Below are positions 22,457 through 34,457 of a stretch of 64,000 nucleotides of DNA, one piece after another. The first letter of the stretch is position 1. Each line of letters starts with the position of its first letter. The position numbers and the translations under genes are program-made. Source of the DNA: Camellia lanceoleosa (taxonomy: Eukaryota; Streptophyta; Magnoliopsida; Ericales; Theaceae); assembly GCA_025200525.1 (NCBI GenBank), contig CM045761.1:96138182-96202181 (forward strand), in the 5' to 3' direction. The notes below the pieces were generated by a model. It searched no databases. It was not told the DNA's origin and saw nothing but the letters and a program-made list of their open reading frames with translations.

Positions 22457-25400
22457 TTTGAATACCTTGGGCTCGTGGGAAGTGACGTTGGTCATAATAG
22501 GTTTACTAGGCTAGGATAGGGTGCTTATGTGCTTTGTATGTTCTGTGTGTTTATGTAGCTACGATAGTTTGGGTTAAGCTTCTAGGATATAACTTACGCT
22601 TATTGCATTCATTGAAATTCTTTTGGAAAGGTACTTGATCAATGCTTTTTCCACTTGGAAGTCTTTGAGCGTTGTGGGACAAGTTGATATCTTAGAAGAG
22701 TGATTTGTATGTGCTCTACATGACTATGTGCTTATGTGGTTTGCCTTATGTGGTGTAGATATATGTATAGGTGTATGTTTAACTCGTGTGCGATGTGTGA
22801 GAACTTGTACGGAGTATTAAATTGTGAGTTCATTTTGTCTTTACCTTAAGGATGTTTCTCCCTAGGAAAAAGGGTATGATAGACTACTTGGGCCAGACAG
22901 ATGGGTCAAGATGATTTAGAATTTACATTGGATCATAAGCTAAATGGTTTTGTAGAATTATATGTGTATGTGTGACTATCAAATAGTGGAGGCTATGATG
23001 CATAGTAAATGGTTGGTCATTATGAGGAGTGGCTATTTCTGGAGTCCTATATCAAATTGCGAAAGTGAGCTATATAGGGATTTTGGAAGTAGAGTTGGTT
23101 AGAAATTAGACTAGTTGTAATAGTACATTGTTGAGGCTTTAATGATAAGTGGAGTGACTTAAAGTAAAATGTTTTAGAGTGATGATGTCAGAATAAGTAA
23201 AAGCTAGTTCTAAATTTCTTTGGAATGGATTAAGTTGATTGTGGTTGGAATGTTATAATTGTTCGATTGACTATTTATGAGGATTGTGTTGGGTCTTAAG
23301 CCAATTATCATCTTGGTATGTATTGAGAAATATGTGTGGTTTTAACATGAAGGAAATTGTAGAGTGTAGTAAGAGATGCGTTTTCCAAAGAGTTTATCTA
23401 GTTTAGAATCCTGTAACAAGTTATAGGTGAACGAAGTAGGTAAAGAATTTTGGGATGAGAATGAATTTGATTTCAGTTGCACTGTGTGATTAAATTTATA
23501 GCGACAGAAAATAGTGACCTATGAAATTATGTTATGTGTATTGAAGGTAAGGATATGTAGGCTAGTTTTGAATGCCTGTGGGACTAGTAGGGTCAATTTT
23601 TTTGGAGTTGTTTGTTGATGTACTTGAGTGTAGTAAATGGATGCTTACCAAGATGATAAGTAATTATGTTAACAAATTAGTGTTCTTAGAGAAACTAATT
23701 TTGGATGAAATTGTGAGAATGTTATGATTCAATAGAGATTGTGACTAATTGTTTTGGGATGGTTGATGTGACTGTAGTTTGAACATAAAAATTTGTGATT
23801 GATCCACCAAGAGTAATTAACATTAATTAGTAAAGTTATCCTCAGCTAAAAGTTATAAATTGTGAAGATCGAAGATATACATGAGTATTTTGAGTTAAAT
23901 TTGGTATGTGTAATGATAATGTAGTTCAGGAAATCAAAATGGATATTTATTTTGTATCCCTTGACCATTGACCATAAGTTGTCTTGTGATCTCGATAAAT
24001 TTGTGATTTCCCTTGTATTGGTCCTTTGTTTTCCTATAAGGGTGGTGAGAATTTTGTTGATTTATATATTATTTTAGTATTATCATTGAGTTTAAGTTAG
24101 GTGTACTTGAGCTTAAGTGAAATTAAGGGGTATTTAGTTTTACTTGATAGAGGATGATTCCTTATTTCAATTTTGCTCCATCGTGTTTTGTGGTGAAATT
24201 ATTTTACAAGAAGTTATTTGATAGACACCGTGTCAGGCAATAAATTGATACAAAGTATTTTTGTTACTTGGTTAGTCATGGAGATTGTTTTGGAATGACT
24301 GTTGTTGACAAAGAAAAATTTCTAAAAGCGAATGAGTGGTATCATAGCTTGTGGTTGTATCTTTAGAGTTTGAGTAAAAGGGAGCTGACTAGAGACTTCG
24401 GAAGAAATTTCAAAGTAACTATAACTATGAGCATTTGTTGGTATAACCTTGCGTCTTGAGTTGTGTAGACTTTTGTGGTGGGTTTGATATGATAGTTGAT
24501 GTCGTTGTTTTGTGACTTGAGCAGTTGTGAGAATTATATTTTATTTTTATTTTGATAAACTGTGGGGGATGACTTTTCGAGTTAAACTATTTTTCAGGGG
24601 TGGAGCAACTTTAGTAGTGATTAGCTTGGAGTGCTGAAAATATGATTTTAGCTAGAAATTTTATATTAGAGGTGCAGTATTATTTTGGTGAGAGATGCAT
24701 ATTGAATTTCGTTTGGAGAGATTTTATTGTAATATGAGATTAATTTATTTATTAACGATGTGAATATTTGTTATTGAGTAAGTCTGTGTTATAGAAAGTA
24801 TTAAATTCAGGTTTGACCTCATGGGATGTCATAATATTGGTATGGTGTGGAGTCATGTTTCAACTTTGGAGTTAATATCATGGCTTTGATTCCAAGAAAT
24901 GTAGTGTGTTGTGTGAGTATAGGTAGATGATGCAAGTGTAGAAGATTTCCTTAGGTAGCATGTTAATTATTGTTGTAGCATTAGTAGAGGTTGATAGGGA
25001 ATAACCTCAGAACTCATCTAAATTTTAGAAGTGAGGCGTGCAAATGGAAATTAATTGTTTGGTGAGTGTATCACTCAAATGAGTGACAAATTGTGCAAAT
25101 TGCTTGGTATTTGTTTTTAGTTGGTCGTGTGTGATTCCCCAGATGGGGTAGTTGCGAAAACAAAATAAAAATAACATAAAATAAAAATTTTGCGAGCTTG
25201 AAATTTGTGATGGTAGTTGTGGGGGAATGCGACTTCCCAAGTTTGTGAGCAAAACTTATCTGTTGCTTTTATTTAACCTTATTGTTATTATTTTGAATTG
25301 TTGTTTCCTGTATAATTGTGATGGGGTTGTGACATCGCCGTGGTAGTGATGGAATCCTTAGTTGGGTGATGTTTGGGAGTCATCGGTTGAAATATGTTTG

Positions 25401-26239
25401 AGAACGAAGTTTTTCTATTGGGTATGACCTTATTTTTACCGGAATTGAAAATTTATTATTATGGATAAATTAGTGAGAAAAAGGGAAAAATAATTAGGAA
25501 ATGGGCGTATTGAGTCTTATGACATGTATAAACCTTAATCATTTTCACAAAATCGTCCTTTTTCAAACTATTCATTTTTACCATTCACTTTTATGTATTT
25601 AAAATATTTCTTTATTTACATATATATATAGTTTTATACCAGTTATGAATCCTTTCAATTTTCAAAGGTTTGGAAATATTGTTTTTGGGTATTGTTAACT
25701 TCTAAGTATTTTAATAATGCAGTTGAGTAATGTACGGATATGGAACACTAGTTGTATTGCAAGAACGTAGTTTGTGGGGCTTTAATTTTAAATGCGGACC
25801 TGTATGTAATGGGAGTAGCCTGTATGGTTGAATGGACCTTGGTAATCCTTGTGGATGAGTTAAAGGAAAGACTCACCACTTGAGTGTTGTTATTCGTATC
25901 CTATGGAGTGAGTCTGAATATTAGTGTGGAACTTGAAAATATGAGAGTTATCATTAGATTTTGAACTAGATTCTAGAGTGGTGATTGTAATTTTATTGGG
26001 AATTGTTCTCCCCCTTATATCATTGGGTTAGCTTATCTTTTTTCTTGGGACTCATTACTTGTTCATCGCGCGAAATCTTTTGCGTTGGGAGAATCTTTTA
26101 GAATCTTGTTGTTAAGTAGAAGTTATTTGTGATTAGTTGGTTGGACTGTTGGTTCAATCTTTATCTCATTTGGATTTGTCTAAACTTTAGATCTTGAACT
26201 GTTTAATTTTGGAGACGAAATTTCCTAAGGTGGGGAGAT
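22457..26239 (+). other. Z interior without recognisable coding sequence
   Basis: This is a 3.8 kb T/G-rich plus strand with no frame longer than about 75 codons and no gag or pol motif that I can see in any frame. The closing GGAGACGAAATTTCCTAAGG, just before the 3' LTR, matches the equivalent position in G and Y, so Z derives from the same chromovirus-like group. Confidence 0.6.
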
Positions 26240-26937
26240 TGTAACACTTTGTACTTCTTGGACTAGTTGATTTGCTCTTGACACTCTTATTATTGTACTT
26301 GGAGCCTCTTTGGTTCATTTTGGATTATTGATTGAGGTGGTATCATAATAGTAAAGTAAGATTGAACCAAAAACATTGATTCGGATAATTGTCCCATGAG
26401 TAGTCTTCACTCTTTTTCCCTTTTCTTTTTCCACACTTTGAATTTGGATATGATATTAGAACCATTGGAAAGCTTGTTTCCGGGGCTTCGATTTGGACAC
26501 AAGAACGACCTAAAACGGAGTCCGGATGAAAGAGTTATGCCTATTTGAAATTTGAGTATTTGTGCTTGAAGCAAGTTAGCTCGAGCAAACTTTTGATCGC
26601 TCGAGCGGTCTGCACGAATTTCAAAGATTTTGGGAGCTTCTTTTCACCGCTCCAGCCAAGTTTTGACCACTCAAGCGGTCATTTCAATTTTAAGTACTTT
26701 TAAGTGAGTTTTTGGTCCAAAGTCTTCATTCTTTCTTCCTCTCTTCTCTCCCTTTCCTTCATACCTGAAACCTTAGACCTCAAAACGTTGATTTCATCCA
26801 TATTTCACCAACAACCCACTATGGATCTTGCATCAAAGATAAAAAACAAGTGAAGATCAACATTTTTAATTGATTAGATTTTGAATTTTCGAAAAAATCT
26901 TCTTGATCTAGCAAAATCTCACTATTGTTTAGAAATA
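26240..26937 (+). repeat. Z 3' LTR, truncated
   Basis: It begins TGTAACAC after the polypurine tract and follows the 5' LTR to about 26937, where homology passes into Y-family sequence. It keeps CGCTCGAGCG at 26598-26607 and decayed units near 26579, 26646 and 26670. Confidence 0.85.
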
Positions 26938-27078
26938 ACAAATAACTAAGCTAAAACTCATAAAAAGTGTGGAAAGTATTCCTACGTCAAGCTAGAACAC
27001 GAGAGAGAGTGAGGGAAACTCAAAGATGCCAAAAACCAACTTTGTTCCGGTTAGAATGAAGCCCTCATCGAGTTTTAT
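26938..27078 (-). repeat. Fragment of a second Y LTR
   Basis: About 140 bp resembles part of the Y LTR (about 28414-28570), including AAGCCCT and GAGAGAGAG stretches and the CTACRTCARGCT word. It lies between the truncated Z 3' LTR and the end of the Y LTR. It could be the remainder of an older Y copy into which Y inserted, with TTTAT (27074-27078) as the left target site. Confidence 0.55.
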
Positions 27079-29234
27079 TGTAACGCCCTCAAAAGTACAT
27101 AAATCAATTATTCACAAGATCTATAGATATAATAGAAATGTTATACTTTCATTCATCAGAGTTAATATTACAAGAGATATTACATGCATTACACTTTCAC
27201 AAATGATCATCTTGAAACTATAGCATGTAACTCTGAATGTTAATAACAAAATAAGTGCCCTACGGGCTTACATCTTTCCAAGACCTTACTTGGTTACAAC
27301 AAAAGAAAAGTCTTAGCTCTATATATATAAAGCCCTTGGCTTGAATAAACATTCAGCACAAAAACGAAATCACAAATTGGAGCCTTCAGCCCCTAAGCCT
27401 CCTAAGCTATGCCCTTGGAGGCGGCATGTCACCTGTACCTAAAAATGGTTTCCCAAATAGGGTGAGCCAAAGCCCAGTATAGATATGCTAAACAATATAT
27501 GAGAATTAACTAAAATATGAGTATCAGATAAATGTACAACATTCTTAACCAATACATATTCTTTTCAAGGTCATTTAACATAGATAACCAATATCTCAAT
27601 TCATTTCCATTCTTCAATTCCGGGTAAATCAATTAATCAAATTCATTATTATCAAAACAACCAATATGAGACTACAACTCAGTGGTTCACAATTCATTAC
27701 ATTCATCAATCTAACTCTTCTATTTCTTGCCATTTTACGGAACCACGTCCGAGGGAACCGGCACGCATAAATATATAACATTTCGGGACTTTCACCATGG
27801 ACACTCCGGCCAACTTAATTATCAATGAAGTCCATCCCCTATCTCCTCCCAAACAATGGAGTGCATCCCCTATCTTCTTCCAAACAAAGATACATATACA
27901 ATGTTAAACACTTTGTCATATACAAGACTAATCAAAACACATATTCAATGGTTTAATCAAATCGTCATATTCAATGACATAATTCAATTGATTAGTTTTA
28001 ATCATCTTAATTCTCATGCAGTTTCTATAACAATCATGGCTATCCTTCACCGATAGCCCAAAACAGATATATCTAAATAGATAAATAAATCTATCAACAG
28101 ATAATTTATCAAATTCCATAGGTGTGTGATTTATCAAACCAAACTACACTATTCAATCACATTTCCTCTAATTTCATAATTCCCAAACCAATTTCATTAT
28201 TTACATAAATAGTTATTTCAACTCAACTTAGGGCAAAATTTCCACTTTTTCCAAAATATTAACCCATAGGTCCAAATTTCACCACTTCAACAATAAAGAA
28301 CCTTATACACAAACCCCCAAGGTTACTTTGTAAATCAACATGAAAAACCCCCTTTAGTTTAGAATCCAAACCTTAACTTTTACCAAAATCTTCCCAAAGC
28401 CCACCATTTATACAAAATGATAAATATCTAGGTTAAAGCTCATATTAAAGAGTAGAATATCCCTACATCAGGCTTAGATGAGAGAGAAGAGAGAAAGCTC
28501 AAAAGTCGATGGTGACAAAACCATGTCTTGCTCCAATCAAAACGAAGCCCTTGACAAGCTCTACACTTTATCTCAAAGGAGCAAGGTGAGTAGATCTAGA
28601 GATTTAAGTGAAAAAGTTTGGGTTTTAGAGAGAGAAGAGAGAAATCACAGTTAAAGAGGAAAAAAGGGAAGGAAAATCATGGGAGAAAAATGGTTTGGGC
28701 CTATTTATAGTAGTGAGGAAAAACCCTAAGGTCAAATAAAATAACAGGCCCAAAAACCCCCAACTAACACATAGGGCCCATTCGGACCTCAAAAATCTAA
28801 AAAAAAACATGCAGGGGTCGACCCTTCGGGCATGGGGGTCGACCTTTTAGGTAGAAAAGACAATCTATACAAGTAAGGGGGGGTTAACCCTTAGACAGGA
28901 TAGGGTCGACTCTATTTTCCAGCAACTAACACATAGACATAAGAGGGTTGACCCTCTTTAGTCTGGTGTCTACCCTATTTTCTAGTAACACTTCCAGAAA
29001 CTTCACCAACAGGTAAGGGTCGACCCTTAGGAAGGCTGGTGTCGACCCTAGAATAGAATTTCTAAGTTTCCAAGGAACTTTTGACAAGAATAAGTGCGAA
29101 CAACCTAACCCAACAAGTTTAAATCGGATTATACTCCTCCAAAACCAACGTACAACAACACCAAAGATTTCCAAAATAAAAATAAAGGATTTGAATACAC
29201 TTTCCCAAAAGCTTTGAAAGATAGAAGTGCTACA
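27079..29234 (-). mobile_element. Y 3' LTR (2156 bp)
   Basis: On the minus strand it starts TGTAGCACTTC (29234) directly after a polypurine tract (29235-29250, read as CCTAAGGTGGGGAGGT) and ends GAGGGCGTTACA (27079). It carries an array of GGGTCGACCC palindromes 190-420 bp from its start, then AG-rich leader-like sequence (28620-28500). Near its end it has the GGGCTTTGGCTCACCC motif seen in G. No second LTR was found to the right, so the element is truncated. Confidence 0.8.
28815..29049. repeat. GGGTCGACCC palindrome array in Y
   Basis: Eight units: 28815 (GGGTCGACCC), 28837 (GGTCGACC), 28881 (GGGTTAACCC), 28903 (GGGTCGAC), 28943 (GAGGGTTGACCCTC), 28965 (decayed), 29015 (AAGGGTCGACCCTT, a perfect 14 bp palindrome) and 29038 (GTGTCGACCCT). 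Spacers are 10-50 bp and dissimilar. The array occupies the same part of the LTR as the CGCTCGAGCG array of G. Confidence 0.9.
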
Positions 29235-32040
29235 ACCTCCCCACCTTAGGATATTTCGTCCTCGAAATTTTAGTACAAGTTTCAAAACCATGATTGCCCA
29301 ATTTTCAAATGATTACAATTCAATTCTCATTACCATGACCCACCTACCGGTCATTCAATCCTTCCACAAAAGAACAATTCCACAATAGATATATCTCAAC
29401 ATATATTATCAATATGATTTAACCAATTTCAATACGTGCATCTCATATTTCCAAAACATATTCAATGTTTATAATAAATTTGCATTTCTAAGAGTTAAAC
29501 AACATATACAATGTTCAAATTAAACTTGCGTTTCCAAAACATATTCAACATTCACAATGCTTTCATAATCCAAAACATATACAATGTTTCCAAATATGAT
29601 ACAACACATACAATATTCTATATTCCCAGAACATATACAATGCTCATATTGAATCCATGTTTTCAAGACACCCACAACATATACAATGTTTTAACATTTC
29701 ATTAACAAACTAAAATCTCGACATATGTTCAAATACCAACGAATAAATCCGGATATTTCTCACGGACTTCCAATTCACGCTCTTAAGTAGCTTCCTCAAT
29801 CTCGAGATGTTTCCATGATACCGTAACTAATAGAATTGTCTTGCTTCACATGACTCGACTCAACACAAAGGAACGAATATGATTACCTCCCCAACCGGCC
29901 AAACTTGCGACAGTTTATAAGACAAGAACACATGTCCCCAATAATAATAGTAACAACGTCGTCACTAACAATCGTGCTTCATGACATCCACCATGACTTG
30001 ACTACTTATAATACTCGAATCACCATTGAGTGTTTAACACTCCAACATAGGAAAAAGGAAACCACTTGCACACAAGGCTTTCAGTCAACTCTCGTAGAAC
30101 GAGAACGCAAAATAAAACACGAATAATCAATAACGTCATGGCACATCAATACCCGACAATTCTAAGCCCTTGCCAAAGGACATACAACATGTAACCAATA
30201 ACTTAGGCTAGATCAAAATGTGACTTCTCAACACATGGTATAAGATATTCCGTTCAAGTTAAAGAAAATGCTTAATCTATCCCATTTGTTCCAAAACACT
30301 TGGTTTTCCTCCAAATTATTCTTCAACATTCCTTGAGTAAATCACAACATAGTCATCCCACAAAACCCATCACACTCACGATGGTATTACAATACCCAAA
30401 ACAAGATTTTTTACAATGAGAACCCCTATAAATTTTAGAAATGCCAGTAATGCAATAGCACAAAGGAAGAAATTACATACCATTGATCATATAATGGTGT
30501 AAAGCGCTTATAAGACCAAAGTTCTCAATCAAAATCCCAAATTGGTTACTACCACTCAAACAACCTTCGAGCTGTCCATGAGGGACTTACATTCCACACC
30601 AAGACACCGTTTAAGTACACAACCTACAATTTCGACCGATTCTCAAGGTGACTATATGTCAACCAACCTAAGTATTGACCAATCAGCTATCTAACTTTAT
30701 TCACTCGTGCCAGTCTTCAACACCAACATCTTGCTCAACCTCGCCAACTTCTAAATGGAGTTCCATACACAACCTCTCCGGTTCAATGAATCACTTCAGA
30801 TTCTTTAAAGTTACCCCATGGTACTCTGACTTTTCATTCACCCCTCACACGTATGCCTAAGTGGCACACACATCCTTGCTTCACATTTGAGTCATAACTG
30901 AACTTTTCAAGTCAAACCCAATACACCATCTCAAGTCAACGCACACAAGGACCAAATAAGTCGAAACAACTCTGACGAAGTGCATCACTCACTCTATACA
31001 ATCTTACTGCCTCACTTGGAGTTCCACTATCCAAACTAGACGACAAACACCCACACCAAAGTGACCCAACAATTTCGAACATTAAATTACTCAACCCAAT
31101 CATTAACTACACAATTGCCTTACCAAGGCACTCTCTTGGGATTGCCCTGTGACCAATCCCCTTCTACACATATTCTAATAACAACATACGAACCACACAC
31201 CACCACATACCATACTAGCAAAACCTTCTCACTTAATGCACGATATTCTACACCCACACTGAATTCCTCATTCTGAGGATGTACTTACAACCTCGATTGA
31301 ACTCACAGTAATGAAATTTACCCACTTGTTCCCTCACACCAAGTTAACCAGTAAAGGCTTACCATGCTACAACACCCTTGTTACTATGTAACCATTCGAA
31401 TTGAACACAAGCAAACATAAGACCTCCATCCCTCAACGACCAATAAGGTCAACTCTTTATTCCACATTTTATTCGTCACTCGTCATAAGAGTACAATCAA
31501 AATACTAAGCCTCCATATCAATCCACTAGCCATTGCTACTGCTGAACAACTAGTCTGAACTAAGCCCCGGCGTCAACGCAAAACACCAACAGGGCTTTCA
31601 AAGACTTACCATCCTAACTCTTCAGAAGAACAAATGAAGTCCTCAATCTCCTCGCCGTTATCCCAAACCTTTGCCCATAAGCATCAAACCACTGTGACCC
31701 TACACACAAGTAACACCCTAACCACAAGTTATATACCCAACCAACACTTCCGACAACATCACCTAACTTAACCAGAATTAAGATACATACCCATCGTATT
31801 CAAACATAATAAAAGAGTTCTAAAACTTAAGAAACCTCCACTATACCTCTGCCTGGAACATATTACTATTTGTTCACAACACACCACCCCATCGATGCTA
31901 ACAACCAATATTACGATGAGGGACTAACACCCCTTCATAAGAAACAACAGATCAAAAAATAAAATGTACATAACTAGTAACTGAAATCCAACCACAACGG
32001 AATCTCACCCCTATAATGTTGAACAGAACAATCACATAAT
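29235..32040 (-). pseudogene. Y internal region, decayed Tekay-type polyprotein end
   Basis: Reading the minus strand, 29730-29800 encodes ERELEVREKYPDLFV followed by a stop, matching the carboxy terminus of the G polyprotein (about 44247-44297). The nucleotides before it (29800-29850, GAAGCAAGACAATTC on the minus strand) also match G, so this is the chromodomain end of a related element. An in-frame stop precedes ERELE. Further right the strand is full of stops, and I could not place integrase, RNase H or reverse transcriptase. The right end near 32040 is approximate. Confidence 0.6.
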
Positions 32041-32360
32041 CTGATTAAAACAACAGTTTTTCTTGTTATTTCAAAGGCTCTTTCACCACTTACCCCCTGT
32101 TTGATATTCTATATTGAATGCTTGACAGGGTATCTGTTTGAATTCAAAAGTTGAAGTGGGGTATTTTATCTTTAGTTTGAATTTTGTGGGTAGATTCATT
32201 GCAAACCCTCATGAGACATCACTCATCCACTTAGATAACAAGGTAGTTTAAAAGGCTTGTTGTATATGCTAAATGCAATCGTGATTTCTACAAAAATGGC
32301 TTAGATAGATTTTATTTTATTTTTATTTTTCTTTTGCTTTGCTTAAGGACTAGCAAAGTG

Positions 32361-32897
32361 TAAGTTGAGGGTGTGACAGGTACCGAAATATACACATTTA
32401 GGCCTCCTAAAATACAATTGTTAGTCCTTGAATTATTGCAACGATTTTCATGAGTTTGTATATGTGTAGGTCATTCGGACTTGTGAAATGAGATTAACCT
32501 TAATTTGAAGTATTTGAAGCTCGAGAGACAAGACTCAACCCAGGTTTAAAGGCTCGAAAGATGTATATAATTGAATCAAACAATAAAAGCCCAACCATGA
32601 GATTTGAAGAAAAAAAAGCTAAAGTTGTTACAATCCCGCTACGGAAGTCACACAACCTTCAGTATTTTGGATGTATCTCTCCCGTTCGATATCTGATTAA
32701 AGTGATTCAAGTGGCATTGGAAAGATAACTCAAAGGGATACAATTTTGTGTCACATAGAAAATTTCAAATTCTTACTTTTAATAGGTTGAAATAGGCCAA
32801 CAATATGAATCTAAAAAGCTGGGAATAATTACATCCGAATTTTCCTTTCATTTTGAAAAATTCTGATATCTTGGGCATTACTTAAAAGGCTCCTAAT
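32361..32897 (+). repeat. Athila polypurine tract and start of 3' LTR, truncated
   Basis: TAAGTTGAGGGTG precedes TGACAGGTACCG (32374). About 520 bp then follow 15212-15730 closely (for example GAGAGACAAGACTCAACCCA), ending where TGTTGGAGA of Q begins at 32898. The segment 32090-32373 is the last part of the Athila interior and has no usable frame. Confidence 0.75.
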
Positions 32898-34255
32898 TGT
32901 TGGAGATTTCCTATTTTAAAAGCTTTAAAACTTTATTCGTATTTATTTATTTTTATTTGTATTTATTTATTTGTTTTTTTCTTTTCAAACAGTCATATTT
33001 TTTTTTATAATTCATATAATCTTTGAATTTAAAAGCAATGGGTGTGTTTGTTCCTAACAGACATTAAAGAGCCTATATAAACAGGACTCTTACTTTGGGG
33101 GGGGGGGAAATGTATTCTAATTTTCTTTCTCTTTCATATTCTTTGTATTTTCTATATTCTATATTTCTAGATAACTAATACAGACTTGGCAAATCCATCT
33201 AGTGTAACTGTGCATTGTATTAGATCCTTGAAAGTTTTGGGTTGTATTTAGGAGTCGTTTGTGATCGTTAGAACTTGTACGGAGGGAGCGCATAACGACT
33301 TTAGGACAACGTCTTTGACGTGCTTCTCACAATTACACACGCTATTTTTGAACCTTCTTCTTCTTTAGTATTCTATTATGTGTATATATACATATATATA
33401 TATATATATAATTTTATCAAATTGTATAAAACCTATTTTCAGAATCTGTTTTTTTTTAATATCATTGATTTGCAAAATTAATTTAAAGAAATTATTGTTC
33501 AATTCCCACAACAATCTAAAGTTATTAATCTATAAACTGTTTGATCTTTTCATTATCTTTATTTTACAATTTGATTTGTTGGTCTTGAAGAGAAATTGTT
33601 AAAACAAATTCCTGAAAGTTATTTCCTCTGTCAATTCGGTAACACCGAATCATAATTTTGTATTGCAAAAATCTGTTTGATCACATTGTGTTAGAGTATT
33701 TACCAAAATAAATAAATAATTATAGAGTCAAAATAAATATTGATAGGAATCATCATCATGAGAAGACACCATATTTACGTGGTTAGACAAATTTGCCTAC
33801 ATCCACGAATATCACCCTTTATCTACTATATTAAATATGCTTTACACATCATATCACTAGATATATGAATATACAATAAATTAGACTGAGGCGCGGTAAT
33901 CTCGCTCTCTTTAAGGAGATTCAAGTCTTTCTGAGTTGGGTTCCACTATCACTTCCTGATACAACAGAATATCACATATTAGCTTGTCTCCCACAAGATG
34001 CAACAACCCGACTTTTAGTCGTGTTGACTCAATCAACTCTACACAAGGGGGCGAGTCCAAAGTTCCACCATAAAAGCACCTTTACAGGCTGCCTAATTAT
34101 TTCTATATTATAGCGATTCCGGTTTATAACCGACCCTTGTTGTATCCCGGGCTCGAGTTTCATGATTCAATATTATTGTTCTTGTCTCTTTCTTCCTTAT
34201 TCCACATTGAAATAGAGTATTGGAGTGCCTTGGTTGTATTTGGAATAGGTTGGTT

Positions 34256-34457
34256 GCTCGAGCGAGCTTTGTGTGCTCCCAGTACTTTTGCAGGCCTGCA
34301 AAAATACTGGGAGGGTAGTGTTCTTCGCTTGTGCGAGAACTCTTGCGCTCGAGCGATGGTCTTCTATCTGTAAAATTTTTGAGAGTGTGCATTCTAAGCT
34401 CGAGCGAGGTGACTTATTTGTGTCTGGTCGCTCGAGCGACAACACTTGGCTCGAGCG
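34256..34457. repeat. CGCTCGAGCG palindrome array in G 5' LTR
   Basis: Intact GCTCGAGCG cores lie at 34256, 34346, 34398, 34429 and 34449, and a decayed CGCTTGTGCGA near 34326. The 3' LTR copy (44791-44915) keeps a 16 bp palindrome, CTTCGCTCGAGCGAAG, at 44791-44806 and several decayed units. Confidence 0.9.
34276..34313. repeat. 38 nt near-perfect palindrome (hairpin) in G 5' LTR
   Basis: The arms are 34276-34294 (CTCCCAGTACTTTTGCAGG) and 34295-34313. They pair throughout except for one C/A position and need no loop. The 3' LTR counterpart (about 44836-44873) has several mismatches. Confidence 0.85.

Larger units (their letters stand above)
20995..26937 (+). mobile_element. LTR retrotransposon Z with non-coding or fully decayed interior
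   Basis: The left LTR (20995-22437) starts TGTAACGC and ends GTTGTCACA. The right LTR starts TGTAACAC at 26240 and is nearly identical for its first few hundred bases, but breaks off at about 26937. A tRNA-Met primer site follows the left LTR, and a polypurine tract, CTAAGGTGGGGAGA, precedes the right one. The 3.8 kb interior has no reading frame longer than about 75 codons and no domain I recognise, so it is either a LARD-like non-autonomous element or a decayed one. It lies within Athila internal sequence; the right-hand TSD is lost. Confidence 0.85.
15212..32897 (+). mobile_element. Athila-like Ty3/gypsy element, fragmentary and heavily invaded
   Basis: The LTR start with GCCGAAATGTACACATTTAGG at 15212 recurs at 32374 after a polypurine tract and GACTAGCAAAGTGTAAGTTG, a context typical of Athila 3' ends. 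The first LTR ends near 19447, followed by a TGGCGCC primer site and a broken gag (about 19730-20900). Two solo LTRs (V, U) lie inside the 5' LTR. Z and Y occupy 20995 to about 32040, and the last internal part is about 32090-32373. I see no protease, reverse transcriptase, integrase or env-like frame, so most of the internal region has been deleted or replaced. The 3' LTR breaks off at 32897 where Q begins. Assigning 16226-19447 to the same LTR is inference, because the second LTR copy ends before that part. Confidence 0.7.
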
